A DNA stretch of 64,000 bases from Shimia sp040370365 (GCF_040370365.1 NZ_BAABWQ010000003.1:372001-436000); one strand, 5' to 3'; positions 41,649 through 50,442 are shown, counted from the stretch's first letter. A program made the numbers and translations. The notes: generated from the letters alone by a model not told the origin.

Positions 41649-42626
41649 ATGAGTGCAGCAGATCAAGTCCCCGTCGCCTCTCCATTTCACGCCAAATCCA
41701 CCGCCGCTGAGGTGCTAGCCGGTCTCGACCTCACTGGCAAAACCGCCATTGTCACCGGCGGCTACAGCGGCATCGGGCTTGAAACCACACGTGCATTGGC
41801 CGCCAAAGGTGCCAAGGTCATTGTCCCGGTGCGCACAGCAGAGAAAGCAGAAACCGCGCTGGCTGATGTTGCCGGTGACATCACGGCGGTCACAATGGAT
41901 CTGGCCGACATTCCCTCCATCGCCAGCTTTGCCAACACCGTTGCGGCTGAACTCCCTCACCTTGATCTGTTAATCAACAATGCTGGCATCATGGCCTGTC
42001 CAATGGGCCGTGTCGGCCCCGGTTGGGAAAGCCAGTTCGGCGTCAATCACATGGGACATTTCGCACTGACCCAAGCCATTATGGGCCTGCTGTCTGCGGC
42101 CAAGGCGCCACGTGTTGTTACGCTTTCGTCCACAGCACATAAAATGTCCCCGGTGCGTTGGGGGGATATCCAATACATCGAAGCAGACTACGACAAATGG
42201 CAGGCTTACGGCCAAGCCAAAACCGCCAACGCCCTGTTTGCCAACGCCCTGTCGCGCCGCTTGAAGGTGACAAACGGATTGGCCTTTTCTGTGCACCCCG
42301 GTGGTATTTTCACCCCTCTACAGCGTCACTTACCGCAAGAAGAAATGATCGCGCTTGGGTGGCTGGACGATGATGGCGCGCCGTCAGAGCTGGCCAAGCA
42401 AGGTTTCAAGACGCCGGAGCAGGGCGCAGCCACCACGCTTTGGGCGGCCACCTCCCCTCTGCTTGAAGGCAAACCCGGCGTCTATTGTGAGGACTGCAAC
42501 ATTGCTGCGCCAACTGACCCCGACAGCCCGACCGCGCGCTTCTTTGGCGTGGATGGTCATGCCACCGATGACGAGGCCGCCGAACGGCTCTGGGAGGTGA
42601 GTGAGGCTCTGCTGCAGGACAGCTAA
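41649..42626 (+). CDS. Short-chain dehydrogenase/reductase
   Basis: A 325-residue SDR, longer than classical members and similar to retinol-dehydrogenase/oxidoreductase-like proteins. The cofactor motif is VTGGYSGIGLE, the NNAG motif is LLINNAGIM, and the catalytic residues are in TLSSTAHKM (Ser) and AYGQAKTANAL (YxxxK). AAGGAG precedes ATG 41649. The substrate is unknown. Confidence 0.88.
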   Translation: MSAADQVPVASPFHAKSTAAEVLAGLDLTGKTAIVTGGYSGIGLETTRALAAKGAKVIVPVRTAEKAETALADVAGDITAVTMDLADIPSIASFANTVAAELPHLDLLINNAGIMACPMGRVGPGWESQFGVNHMGHFALTQAIMGLLSAAKAPRVVTLSSTAHKMSPVRWGDIQYIEADYDKWQAYGQAKTANALFANALSRRLKVTNGLAFSVHPGGIFTPLQRHLPQEEMIALGWLDDDGAPSELAKQGFKTPEQGAATTLWAATSPLLEGKPGVYCEDCNIAAPTDPDSPTARFFGVDGHATDDEAAERLWEVSEALLQDS

Positions 42627-42702
42627 CAGCGCGATCTAGTCCACCGGCCTCCGACGAAATGTGGTACCAACGGCAGCATGTGTTCATTTTAGAAAGCCGC
42701 AA

Positions 42703-43620
42703 ATGCGCCGCCAGTTGCCACATGAGGGCACTCAGCTATTCCTGACTTACACAGGTATGGAAACCGATTTGATCTTCACGCAGGGCGTGGACCTTCCCGG
42801 GTTCGCGTCTTTCCCACTTTTGGAAACCGCCGAGGGGCGGCGCCGTCTTTTGTCATATGTTCAGGACTTGGCCAAACTGGCCCAAGCCACCGACATGGGG
42901 GTGATCTTTGAGAGCACCACATGGGTCGCAAACGCCGATCGCGGCCATGCCATAGGCTATCGTGCTGCCGATTTGGACAAGGCCAATCGCGACGCCATCG
43001 CCTTCTTGGTGGAGGCGCGCAGCACATTGGGCGATGTCCCAACTCTGATCAGTGCCAATATAGGCCCTCGGGCAGACGCCTACGCTCCGCAAGATCGGAT
43101 GACCCCGGAGCAAGCGGCCGCCTACCACGCGACGCAAATCGCCACTTTGACCACCACCCAAGCAGATCTTATCACCGGCTATACGCTCGCCTACCCCAAC
43201 GAGGCCATCGGCATTCTTCAGGCCGCCAAAGCACACAGCCTGCCCTGCATCATTGCCTTCACCGTTGAAATGGACGGGCGCCTGCCCACAGGAGACACGC
43301 TGGAAGCGGCAATCACTGCGGTTGACGCCGCCACCAATGGGTACGCCAGCTATTTTATGATCAACTGCGCGCATCCCGACCATTTCGCAGATGTTCTGAC
43401 AAACGCACCTTGGGCCCATAGGGTGCAAGGCATCGTCGCCAATGCCTCTCGCTGCAGTCACGCCGAGCTGGACAACGCCACCGAACTCGATGCTGGCAAC
43501 CCAACCGAATTTGGCGCGCAACTGGCCGCTCTGCGACACACCCACAGACAACTGCGTGTGCTCGGGGGCTGTTGCGGCACAGACATGCGCCATCTTGGTG
43601 AACTTGCTGGACGCCTTTGA
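42703..43620 (+). CDS. Homocysteine S-methyltransferase family protein
   Basis: A 305-residue barrel protein of the zinc-dependent homocysteine methyltransferase family. The zinc ligands are visible: Cys in MINCAHPDHF and the Cys pair in LGGCCGTDMRH. The start GMETDLIFTQGVDLPGF is typical. It could be a methyltransferase for S-methylmethionine or betaine-type donors; in roseobacters DMSP-related roles are possible but unproven here. ATG 42703 is used; a GTG at 42661 is in frame. Confidence 0.86.
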   Translation: MRRQLPHEGTQLFLTYTGMETDLIFTQGVDLPGFASFPLLETAEGRRRLLSYVQDLAKLAQATDMGVIFESTTWVANADRGHAIGYRAADLDKANRDAIAFLVEARSTLGDVPTLISANIGPRADAYAPQDRMTPEQAAAYHATQIATLTTTQADLITGYTLAYPNEAIGILQAAKAHSLPCIIAFTVEMDGRLPTGDTLEAAITAVDAATNGYASYFMINCAHPDHFADVLTNAPWAHRVQGIVANASRCSHAELDNATELDAGNPTEFGAQLAALRHTHRQLRVLGGCCGTDMRHLGELAGRL

Positions 43621-43690
43621 ACCACGTGCTCGGCCCACCCAGCCCGTCTGATGCGCTTGCATTCCCGATGTGCGCTGTTAGCGTCCGCGC

Positions 43691-44341
43691 ATGACCAAAC
43701 GCACCATCGAATATTTCTACTCCACGCATTCCGCCTACGCGTACCTTGGCGCCCCTCGGCTGATGGAAATCAGCCAAGCGCATGGATGCTCACTGGTCCA
43801 CAGACCGTTTGAACTTTCCCCAGTGGTCGAGCAAGCGGGCGGTTTGTCCTTTGCTGGTCGCTCACAAGCCCATGTCGACTACTTCTTTGGCCGGGAAATC
43901 GAGCGATGGGCTCAATTCAGAGGTCTTGATGTCCTCGACCACCGCCCAACGCACCATGACAACGCGCTACATCTCTCAAGCGGCGTGTTAATCGCGGCCC
44001 ATGCCCGCGGGCTTGATCTGGACGCGTTGTCCTTCGCGTTTCTGCAAGCCCATTGGCGCGATGACATTGATTTGGACGACGCCGACGCTCTCGCAACCGC
44101 CGCTCTCAAAGTTGGTATTGATGCAGCACCGCTGATCGACGCGGCCATGAAACCCGCCACGCAAGCAGTCTTTGAGGACAACACCCAACGCGCCAAATCC
44201 CTCAACCTGTTTGGCTCACCCACCTACATTCTGCAGGGCGAGATGTTTTACGGACAAGATCACCTAGAGCTGCTCAACCATGCGCTGACCACCCCATTCA
44301 CCCCGTCTACGTTTCGCAACCCATCTGTTGCAGGGGCTTAA
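43691..44341 (+). CDS. 2-hydroxychromene-2-carboxylate isomerase-like protein
   Basis: A 216-residue DsbA-fold/GST-kappa-like protein. It starts TIEYFYSTHSAYAYLGAPRL, where the Ser after YFYST is the glutathione-contact position of the family, and ends with NLFGSPTYILQGEMFYGQDH. Family members isomerise hydroxychromene carboxylates in aromatic degradation, but no aromatic degradation genes are nearby, so the substrate is uncertain. Confidence 0.85.
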   Translation: MTKRTIEYFYSTHSAYAYLGAPRLMEISQAHGCSLVHRPFELSPVVEQAGGLSFAGRSQAHVDYFFGREIERWAQFRGLDVLDHRPTHHDNALHLSSGVLIAAHARGLDLDALSFAFLQAHWRDDIDLDDADALATAALKVGIDAAPLIDAAMKPATQAVFEDNTQRAKSLNLFGSPTYILQGEMFYGQDHLELLNHALTTPFTPSTFRNPSVAGA

Positions 44342-44421
44342 AAATCTGGGCGACGAGGCACTCTCACCAACGAAACTCTTTGCCGCTTTCACAGATCCTG
44401 AAAATTCTAACGCAACACCCG

Positions 44422-44450
44422 TTGACTCCCCTCCAAACAGCCCCTACCTC
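44422..44450 (+). promoter_or_regulatory. groESL promoter, possibly dual sigma
   Basis: TTGACT (44422-44427) and TACCTC (44445-44450) with a 17-bp spacer form a sigma-70-like promoter just upstream of CIRCE. The same stretch contains CCCCTA 13 bp after the -35, which resembles the RpoH -10 element. Either or both sigma factors may act; this is an inference from spacing. Confidence 0.5.
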
Positions 44451-44458
44451 TTTCGCCG

Positions 44459-44485
44459 TTAGCACTCACCATCGAGGAGTGCTAA
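44459..44485. promoter_or_regulatory. CIRCE operator (HrcA binding site)
   Basis: A perfect CIRCE element: TTAGCACTC (44459-44467), a 9-bp spacer and GAGTGCTAA (44477-44485). It matches the consensus for the HrcA repressor and sits between the promoter and the groES leader. No hrcA gene lies in the window. Confidence 0.97.
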
Positions 44486-44547
44486 TCGCCCCTTGGACAA
44501 TTCGGACCGGGGCGTAGGGAGAAACTTTGAGCGAAGGAACCTCGAAG

Positions 44548-44835
44548 ATGGCATTTACACCGCTGCACGACCGTGTGCTTGTACGCCGCGTTGAAAGCGA
44601 CGAAAAAACCGCTGGCGGATTGATCATCCCCGAAAGCGCAAAAGAAAAACCAGCCGAAGGCGAAATCGTATCCGTAGGCGCAGGCCTGCGTGACGATGCC
44701 GGCAAGCGCGTCGAGCTCGACGTCAAAGCAGGCGACAAAGTTCTGTTCGGCAAATGGTCCGGCACCGAAGTCACCGTTGACGGTGAAGAGCTGCTGATCA
44801 TGAAAGAATCCGACGTCATGGGCATCATCGCCTGA
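44548..44835 (+). CDS. groES: Co-chaperonin GroES
   Basis: The 95-residue lid of the GroEL folding chamber. It begins MAFTPLHDRVLVRRVE and contains the mobile loop (SDEKTAGGLIIPESAKE). AAGGA precedes ATG 44548; a TTG at 44527 is in frame but unlikely. Controlled by the CIRCE element about 60 bp upstream. Confidence 0.97.
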   Translation: MAFTPLHDRVLVRRVESDEKTAGGLIIPESAKEKPAEGEIVSVGAGLRDDAGKRVELDVKAGDKVLFGKWSGTEVTVDGEELLIMKESDVMGIIA

Positions 44836-44873
44836 TCGTCTGACGACAAAAATTCCAATTAGGAGCAAACAAA

Positions 44874-46523
44874 ATGGCAAAAGACGTCAAGTTTGATACC
44901 GATGCCCGCAACGCAATGCTGCGCGGCGTAAACGTTCTGGCCGATGCGGTCAAAGTGACCCTCGGTCCAAAAGGCCGCAACGTGGTCCTGGACAAATCCT
45001 TCGGTGCACCACGCATCACCAAAGATGGTGTTTCCGTGGCCAAAGAGATCGAACTGGAAGACAAGTTCGAAAACATGGGCGCACAGATGGTGAAAGAAGT
45101 TGCTTCTCGCACCAACGACGAAGCAGGCGACGGCACAACAACCGCGACTGTTCTGGCACAAGCCATCGTCAAAGAAGGTCTGAAGCAGGTTGCAGCTGGC
45201 CTGAACCCAATGGATCTGAAGCGCGGCATCGATCTGGCAACGTCCAAAGTTGTTGAAAACATCGTTGCTTCCGCTCGCGAAGTAAAAGACAGCGACGAAG
45301 TTGCGCAGGTTGGCACCATCTCCGCCAACGGCGAAGCTGAAATCGGCCAGCAGATCGCAGACGCGATGCAGAAAGTTGGCAACGAGGGTGTTATCACTGT
45401 TGAAGAGAACAAAGGTCTGGAAACAGAAACCGATGTTGTCGAAGGCATGCAGTTTGACCGCGGCTACCTCTCCCCTTACTTCGTGACCAACGCTGACAAG
45501 ATGATCGCCGATCTGGACGACTGTCTGGTTCTGCTGCACGAGAAGAAACTGTCTTCCCTGCAGCCAATGGTTCCACTGCTCGAGCAGGTGATCCAGTCTC
45601 AGAAGCCTCTGTTGATCATTGCTGAAGATGTTGAAGGCGAAGCCCTGGCAACTCTGGTTGTGAACAAACTGCGCGGCGGTCTGAAAATCGCAGCTGTCAA
45701 AGCACCTGGTTTCGGCGATCGCCGCAAAGCCATGCTGCAGGACATCGCGATCCTGACTGGTGGTCAAGTGATCTCCGAAGATCTGGGCATGAAGCTTGAG
45801 TCCGTGACTATGGACATGCTGGGCACAGCCAAGAAAATCGAAATCACCAAAGACGAGACAACCATCGTTGACGGTGCTGGCGAGAAAGCTGAGATCGAAG
45901 CACGTGTGGCTCAGATCCGCACACAGATCGAAGAAACCTCTTCTGACTACGACCGTGAGAAGCTGCAAGAGCGCGTTGCCAAACTGGCAGGCGGTGTTGC
46001 TGTGATCCGTGTTGGCGGCATGACCGAAGTGGAAGTGAAAGAGCGCAAAGATCGTGTTGACGATGCTCTGAACGCAACCCGCGCTGCTGTTCAAGAAGGC
46101 GTGATTGTTGGCGGTGGTGTTGCTCTGGTTCAGGCCGGCAAAGCACTGGCTGATCTGAAAGGCGCAAACGCTGATCAGGACGCTGGTATCGTGATCGTAC
46201 GCAAAGCCATCGAAGCGCCTCTGCGTCAGATCGCTGAAAACGCGGGTGTTGACGGTGCGGTTGTTGCGGGCAAGATCCGTGAATCTGACGACAACACCTT
46301 TGGCTTCAACGCACAGACCGAAGAATATGGTGACATGTTCGCATTCGGCGTGATTGACCCAGCCAAAGTGGCACGCACAGCTCTGGAAGATGCAGCCTCC
46401 ATCGCGGGCCTGCTGATCACCACCGAAGCTATGGTTGCTGACAAGCCAGCCAAAGACGGCGGCGCAGCCGGCGGCGGCATGCCCGATATGGGCGGCATGG
46501 GCGGCATGGGCGGCATGATGTAA
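44874..46523 (+). CDS. groEL: Chaperonin GroEL
   Basis: The 549-residue 60-kDa chaperonin. It has KVTLGPKGRNVVLDK, the ATP-site GDGTTTATVLAQ and the GGM-rich tail (GMPDMGGMGGMGGMM). AGGAG precedes the ATG, and the gap to groES is 38 bp. Three tandem hairpins follow the stop. Codon use is clearly optimised, as expected for a highly expressed gene. A 411-residue ORF on the other strand is a shadow. Confidence 0.98.
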   Translation: MAKDVKFDTDARNAMLRGVNVLADAVKVTLGPKGRNVVLDKSFGAPRITKDGVSVAKEIELEDKFENMGAQMVKEVASRTNDEAGDGTTTATVLAQAIVKEGLKQVAAGLNPMDLKRGIDLATSKVVENIVASAREVKDSDEVAQVGTISANGEAEIGQQIADAMQKVGNEGVITVEENKGLETETDVVEGMQFDRGYLSPYFVTNADKMIADLDDCLVLLHEKKLSSLQPMVPLLEQVIQSQKPLLIIAEDVEGEALATLVVNKLRGGLKIAAVKAPGFGDRRKAMLQDIAILTGGQVISEDLGMKLESVTMDMLGTAKKIEITKDETTIVDGAGEKAEIEARVAQIRTQIEETSSDYDREKLQERVAKLAGGVAVIRVGGMTEVEVKERKDRVDDALNATRAAVQEGVIVGGGVALVQAGKALADLKGANADQDAGIVIVRKAIEAPLRQIAENAGVDGAVVAGKIRESDDNTFGFNAQTEEYGDMFAFGVIDPAKVARTALEDAASIAGLLITTEAMVADKPAKDGGAAGGGMPDMGGMGGMGGMM

Positions 46524-46636
46524 TCACAACTCCCGTCAGGGATTGTGATGGCGACAGTGCCTTGGCCCCGCAAGGGCCAAGGTCACGAAAGCCTCCGCCA
46601 GACAATTTCAAAGGGTCGCCTCCGGGCGGCCCTTTT
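46523..46636 (+). terminator. Three tandem hairpins ending the groESL transcript
   Basis: The first hairpin pairs ATCACAA with TTGTGAT right at the groEL stop (46523-46549) with an inner TCCC/GGGA stem. The second is a 9-bp perfect stem, 46560-46568 with 46574-46582 (CCTTGGCCC / GGGCCAAGG). The third is the terminator proper: 46611-46620 with 46625-46634, followed by TTTT. The first two may protect the mRNA 3' end. Confidence 0.82.
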
Positions 46637-46749
46637 CTGTAAATGGTGTATGAGAGACGACTAGAAAGCTTAAGGCGCTATGGCCGGTTTGAGCCCTTAG
46701 TTACCAACAAGAGTTGCGCAAATTGGATGGTTTGCTAGAGTCTTGGTCT

Positions 46750-47304
46750 ATGAAAGAAACCAATTTTCTGTACGTCACAACAGCGTTGGCCACTTGCTTA
46801 GCTATGATGGTGGGTGGATATTTTTTGGCACGAACCGCTCAACCATCAGCAGATGTTCTGGCAGCTATGGAAGAAGCAACTCCAAGCATAAACGTAGGAG
46901 ATTTTGAACCCGGAGAGGTAAGGGTTCTTAGGCTCGGCAATCTTCCAATTATCGTTTGGCGCAGAGACGAAGCCGATATGGCTTTAGCCAATAGACAAAA
47001 TGACGCGTCAAGCTGGAAAGTTAAGTATTCGAGTGTCTTGGGCCGTGCCGAGCCCCTCTACGCAGAAGACGCAAATCTAACGTTGAACGGGGAATGGTTC
47101 TTTGCCGTTGCCCACGCGCCGGGAAGTCCGGGTTGGGTGCCATTGCTAAGAGCGGGAAATTTCGATGGGTTCTTTGACGTCAAATATGCGGGTCACTACG
47201 ATTTGGCTGGCCGCATCAGATATCAGGGGCGAGATAACCTAACTGTTGTGCTGGCGGAATTGTCAGAAGACGGTCAGACCATTCAGCTCGACTTGCGCCA
47301 ATGA
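46750..47304 (+). CDS. Rieske-like membrane protein lacking all Fe-S ligands
   Basis: A 184-residue protein that aligns by eye over its length with the Rieske subunit of the cytochrome bc1 complex. It has an N-terminal membrane anchor (about 6-25), the QPSADVLAAM segment, the GDFEPGEVRVLRLGNLPIIV strand with RRDEADMALA, and the box II region where GHYDLAGRIR (148-157) matches the Rieske SHYDxAGRIR. Yet the box I Cys/His and box II Cys/His ligands are absent: the segment before GHYD reads FDVKYA, and box I is AVAHAPGSPGWVPL. No [2Fe-2S] cluster should form. Base composition is visibly lower in GC than the neighbours. The start at ATG 46750 is preferred over TTG 46714. Function unknown. Confidence 0.72.
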   Translation: MKETNFLYVTTALATCLAMMVGGYFLARTAQPSADVLAAMEEATPSINVGDFEPGEVRVLRLGNLPIIVWRRDEADMALANRQNDASSWKVKYSSVLGRAEPLYAEDANLTLNGEWFFAVAHAPGSPGWVPLLRAGNFDGFFDVKYAGHYDLAGRIRYQGRDNLTVVLAELSEDGQTIQLDLRQ

Positions 47305-47431
47305 GGGATATTGTGTCTTCGACTTGCTCATTTCCCTTAGATGCTTCACGTCACTATGTCCGCGCAGCAGACATCCACTGCAGCCCTCCAAAGGCATCGC
47401 CGAGTAGTCCTTTTTCTCTCTGAACCTAACG

Positions 47432-47476
47432 CCCGGCCTCGCCGGGCAGCCCCCGACCGCCCCCATGGGCGGGGGC
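47432..47476. other. Two adjacent GC-rich hairpins
   Basis: One hairpin pairs GCCCGG with CCGGGC (about 47432-47448). The next pairs AGCCCCCG with CGGGGGCT (47447-47476) with an inner CCC/GGG stem. They lie between the Rieske-like gene and the convergent unknown gene and may end both transcripts, but there is no good T-tract on either strand. Confidence 0.4.
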
Positions 47477-47505
47477 TTCTCCCCCACCCGCGGTCAGGCG
47501 CAGCC

Positions 47506-48069
47506 CTACCGTCGCGCCATCCCCAACAAACTGCTCCACCGACGCAGCCGCATAAAACCGTTCGCGCCACCCTGCGGTGCGCTTGGTCGATATCCGGGCG
47601 GATCGCGAAACTCATCCAATGCCGCATCTCTATGAGGCCACCAATCATTGCGCCCCGAAGAGCAACGGCGCTGCTCGTTGTACGGGTCATGCGGCAGCAC
47701 AAACTCGCGTGCCGAAGCGCGATACGTCTGTCCCAAGTCATCTATCAATAGCACTACGCATATCAACTCACGCACCGACACCGAACTGACTGCAACGCCG
47801 CCCTGTGCGCACCAGCCCTCCGGCATTTTACGCACAGCCAACTGGCTTTGAAATACAAGCTGATAGGCCCGTTGCTCCCGTGCAAATCGAGATGTGTCCA
47901 TTGCGTCAAAAGGGGCACAAAAATCAAACCACATGCTGTGGGAGGCGGCCTTACGCACAGCATTTTGGTATTGACCTAACGCCCAGTATCCATCCAAATC
48001 GTTATTTCTGCTTACAAAAAATCCAAGGTAGCTGTTGCATATTCCTTGAAATTCACGACGCCGTGCCAT
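47506..48069 (-). CDS. Unknown 187-residue protein
   Basis: I do not recognise a named family. ATG 48069 has AAAGGA seven bases upstream on the minus strand, which supports a real gene. The N-terminus MARRREFQGICNSYLGFFVS is followed by RNNDLDGYWALGQ, and several cysteines and Trp residues are spread through the chain. The C-terminal third is rich in Arg and Pro and less ordered. It has no signal peptide or membrane helix. It is convergent with the Rieske-like gene and divergent from the AraC gene. Confidence 0.65.
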   Translation of the reverse strand: MARRREFQGICNSYLGFFVSRNNDLDGYWALGQYQNAVRKAASHSMWFDFCAPFDAMDTSRFAREQRAYQLVFQSQLAVRKMPEGWCAQGGVAVSSVSVRELICVVLLIDDLGQTYRASAREFVLPHDPYNEQRRCSSGRNDWWPHRDAALDEFRDPPGYRPSAPQGGANGFMRLRRWSSLLGMARR

Positions 48070-48334
48070 GTCATTTTCCTTTCGCCAAAGATGACAAAGC
48101 CCAGCTTTGCCCCAACGAAGGATTTCGCAGGGAACGTCGGTATTCGACCGTTGTGCCTCTGTAAACCACGCACTAGCCTCCTTGCATTGATGCGCCAATT
48201 GGCAGCAGCAGCTCCACGTTCTCCATACTTAAAAGGCGGCGTGCGCTATCTGATTAAACGCCGCACCAGAAACACTTGGAAAAAACCCACGTGGCTCCGA
48301 TAATCTTGTTGTGTTTCAGTATAGAATGACTGCC

Positions 48335-49075
48335 ATGTACAACCCCAAAGGCAACAGCAAAGACCGCACCATTGGCCAGGTCCAGTTCACCGAAACCGAA
48401 CCGCCAGCTCATTTGCGCGCCGTCGTGCACAGATTTTTAGAACTGCGCACCACCGCCCCGTTGCCAACAGACTACCGCTTCCATGCCCTCCCAGACGCCT
48501 GCACCTATGCGATCTTTGATCAACGTGATCCCGCCATCACCGGCATCACCCGCCTGCGTGCGTCCTCTGAGGAGCTGTCTCTGGGCCAAACCTTTCACTT
48601 CATCAACATCCGGTTCCTGCCCGGCGTCTGGCAGGGCGATCACAGCCATCTGTCTTTCGGCCTGATCAACACTCCCTACACGGGGCCATTGCCGTTGCGT
48701 GACACCAACGCTGCGCTGATCGGCCACCCACATGCGGCACAACAGGCCACGCTCACCACCTTTGTTGAACACCTCTTGGATCTTGGCCTGTTGCATCCCA
48801 ACCCGGTGACCCAAGCGATCTTTGCTCAAATGGAAGACATCCATTCCGTCGCGGATATGGCGACCGCTGTCGACTACTCCCCGCGACAATTGCAGCGCTT
48901 GCTCAAGCGCACCACTGGCTTCACACCACATGACTTCCTGAAAATCCTCCGCCTGCAGCAATCCCTGCTCGGCGAACCCTCTCTGTCCTACGCGGATCAA
49001 TCCCATTTTATCCACGCCTTTAAAAAAGCCACCGGCTACACGCCCGGCCAATTCAGCAAAAAATTCGATGTCTGA
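48335..49075 (+). CDS. AraC family transcriptional regulator
   Basis: A 246-residue regulator with an N-terminal sensor domain of the DUF6597 type seen in short AraC proteins (HLRAVVHRFLELRTTAPLP) and a C-terminal AraC DNA-binding domain (about 165-244: SVADMATAVDYSPRQLQRLL, FTPHDFLKILRLQQSL, YADQSHFIHAFKKATGYTP). The start is not fixed: ATG 48335 and 48326 and GTG 48311 are all in frame and none has a clear SD. It precedes a VOC protein gene that it may regulate. Confidence 0.86.
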   Translation: MYNPKGNSKDRTIGQVQFTETEPPAHLRAVVHRFLELRTTAPLPTDYRFHALPDACTYAIFDQRDPAITGITRLRASSEELSLGQTFHFINIRFLPGVWQGDHSHLSFGLINTPYTGPLPLRDTNAALIGHPHAAQQATLTTFVEHLLDLGLLHPNPVTQAIFAQMEDIHSVADMATAVDYSPRQLQRLLKRTTGFTPHDFLKILRLQQSLLGEPSLSYADQSHFIHAFKKATGYTPGQFSKKFDV

Positions 49076-49144
49076 AATCTACAATACGCGCAGCGGCGGC
49101 TGATCTACCTGTTGTCTAGAAACACAGACAGACAGGAGCTCCCC

Positions 49145-49525
49145 ATGACCAAAATGAACGCCATTGGCTGGTTTGACATCTACGCAGACGATCTCGACCG
49201 GGCCGTCCAATTCTATCAAACCGTTCTGGGCTGCACGCTTGAAACCATCGGCGACCCTACCGGCGAGATGCAAATGCGCGCCTTCCCAACTGAAATGTCG
49301 CAATACGGCGCAGGTGGTGCAATTTCCAAATCCCCATACGCACGCCCCGGCGCGGGTGGCACAGTGGTCTATTTCAATTGCACAGACTGCGCGGTGGAGG
49401 AGGCCCGCGTCACAGAGGCTGGCGGCCACATTCTCCGTCCAAAATTCTCCATCGGCGAGTTTGGATTTGTCACTCTGTGCCAAGACACCGAGGGCAATGT
49501 GTTTGGACTGAGTTCCCCGCAATAA
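49145..49525 (+). CDS. VOC family (glyoxalase/bleomycin-resistance fold) protein
   Basis: A 127-residue protein with one VOC repeat pair: GWFDIYADDLDRAVQFYQTV at the start and FGFVTLCQDTEGNVFGLSS at the end. AGGAG precedes ATG 49145. Metal ligands are not obvious, and the substrate is unknown. It follows the AraC gene by 69 bp, in the same orientation, and is closed by a terminator. Confidence 0.87.
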   Translation: MTKMNAIGWFDIYADDLDRAVQFYQTVLGCTLETIGDPTGEMQMRAFPTEMSQYGAGGAISKSPYARPGAGGTVVYFNCTDCAVEEARVTEAGGHILRPKFSIGEFGFVTLCQDTEGNVFGLSSPQ

Positions 49526-49553
49526 GGTCAAACCCCCGACCCACAATCCATAC

Positions 49554-49587
49554 AGCGCCCGCCCCCTCACCACGGGAGGGCGCTTTT
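49554..49587 (+). terminator. Terminator after the VOC gene
   Basis: A 7-bp perfect stem pairs 49554-49560 with 49578-49584 (AGCGCCC / GGGCGCT) with an inner CCC/GGG stem, followed by a TTTT run. It lies 28 bp after the stop codon. Confidence 0.7.
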
Positions 49588-49689
49588 GCAACCAACCAAC
49601 CCAAAACGATGTCAGAACTTTGGGTGATGTCCTGGACAGCTGAAAAGCGGGCATGCGCGCCCTTGGCTCAGGCGCTGACCTGCCGCCTG

Positions 49690-50442
49690 CTAGGTGATAA
49701 ACCCGCTCACGCTCTTCACCCCCGCTTTCAAACGCCCGTTCTCATCAAAATCGCTGTCCGCGTTGAACGGCAGCAGGGCCCGCTTGCCCAACCCGTCAAC
49801 CAACTCCGCCTGCCCGTCCAACACGCGGCCTAGTCGCGCCTGTAACGCCGCTTCCTCAGCCCCCGCAAAATACCCATGCACGCTGTGCACAACTTCGGGC
49901 ACATAGACGTCCATCCCTAGGTACCGCAGGGTGTAGGCTGATGGCCAAAGCAGCATGTTCACATCACCCTCTTTGCCACCCGGCCCGCATTCCGCTGCAC
50001 TTGCACCGGTGGTCACACAAAACAGCGCGCGTTTGCCACGACACAGACCAGTGTCAAAGCGGTCCTCCACCCTGTGCAGATCGCCATGCACCAACACGCG
50101 ATCAAACCAACCTTTCAACACGGCTGGTGGCGCAAACCACCAAAGCGGGAAATGGAAAATGATCAGGTCAGCGGCTTTGATCTTCTCAACCTCCGCCGCT
50201 GTATCGCGCGGTAACATGCCCTCCGCCACCGCAGCCTCATGAGCTTTGAGCGGATCAAACTGCCCCGACGGGTCTTGTCCAAAATGCCGCGCGCCCTCCA
50301 CCGCATCAAACTGATGTGCAGACAAATCGCTCCACAACACCTTGTGACCTGCGGCCTCACAGGCCGCCGCCGACGCTTCAGCCCATGCGCCGTTAAACGA
50401 CTTCCGGCTGGGATGGGCTAGAACGAGGAGTGTGGTGGGCAT
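49690..50442 (-). CDS. NAD(P)H-dependent flavodoxin-fold oxidoreductase
   Basis: A 250-residue quinone-reductase/KefF-like flavoprotein. It has LLVLAHPSRKSFNGAWAEA, then ADLIIFHFPLWWFAPPAVLK and GWFDRVLVHG, the FMN/substrate pattern of the DT-diaphorase family, and CVTTGASAAECGPGG. ATG 50442 fits the family start; a longer ORF to 50535 has no support. Likely a soluble quinone or nitro-compound reductase. Confidence 0.88.
   Translation of the reverse strand: MPTTLLVLAHPSRKSFNGAWAEASAAACEAAGHKVLWSDLSAHQFDAVEGARHFGQDPSGQFDPLKAHEAAVAEGMLPRDTAAEVEKIKAADLIIFHFPLWWFAPPAVLKGWFDRVLVHGDLHRVEDRFDTGLCRGKRALFCVTTGASAAECGPGGKEGDVNMLLWPSAYTLRYLGMDVYVPEVVHSVHGYFAGAEEAALQARLGRVLDGQAELVDGLGKRALLPFNADSDFDENGRLKAGVKSVSGFIT

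Noticed and set aside
42853..43662. 269-codon frame antisense to the homocysteine methyltransferase-like gene
   Set aside because: The plus-strand gene has clear zinc motifs. The antisense product has none and no start signal.
44859..46094. 411-codon open frame on the minus strand across groEL
   Set aside because: Antisense to groEL, rich in Phe, Cys, His and Gln in a way typical of shadow frames of chaperonin genes. No SD and no domain.
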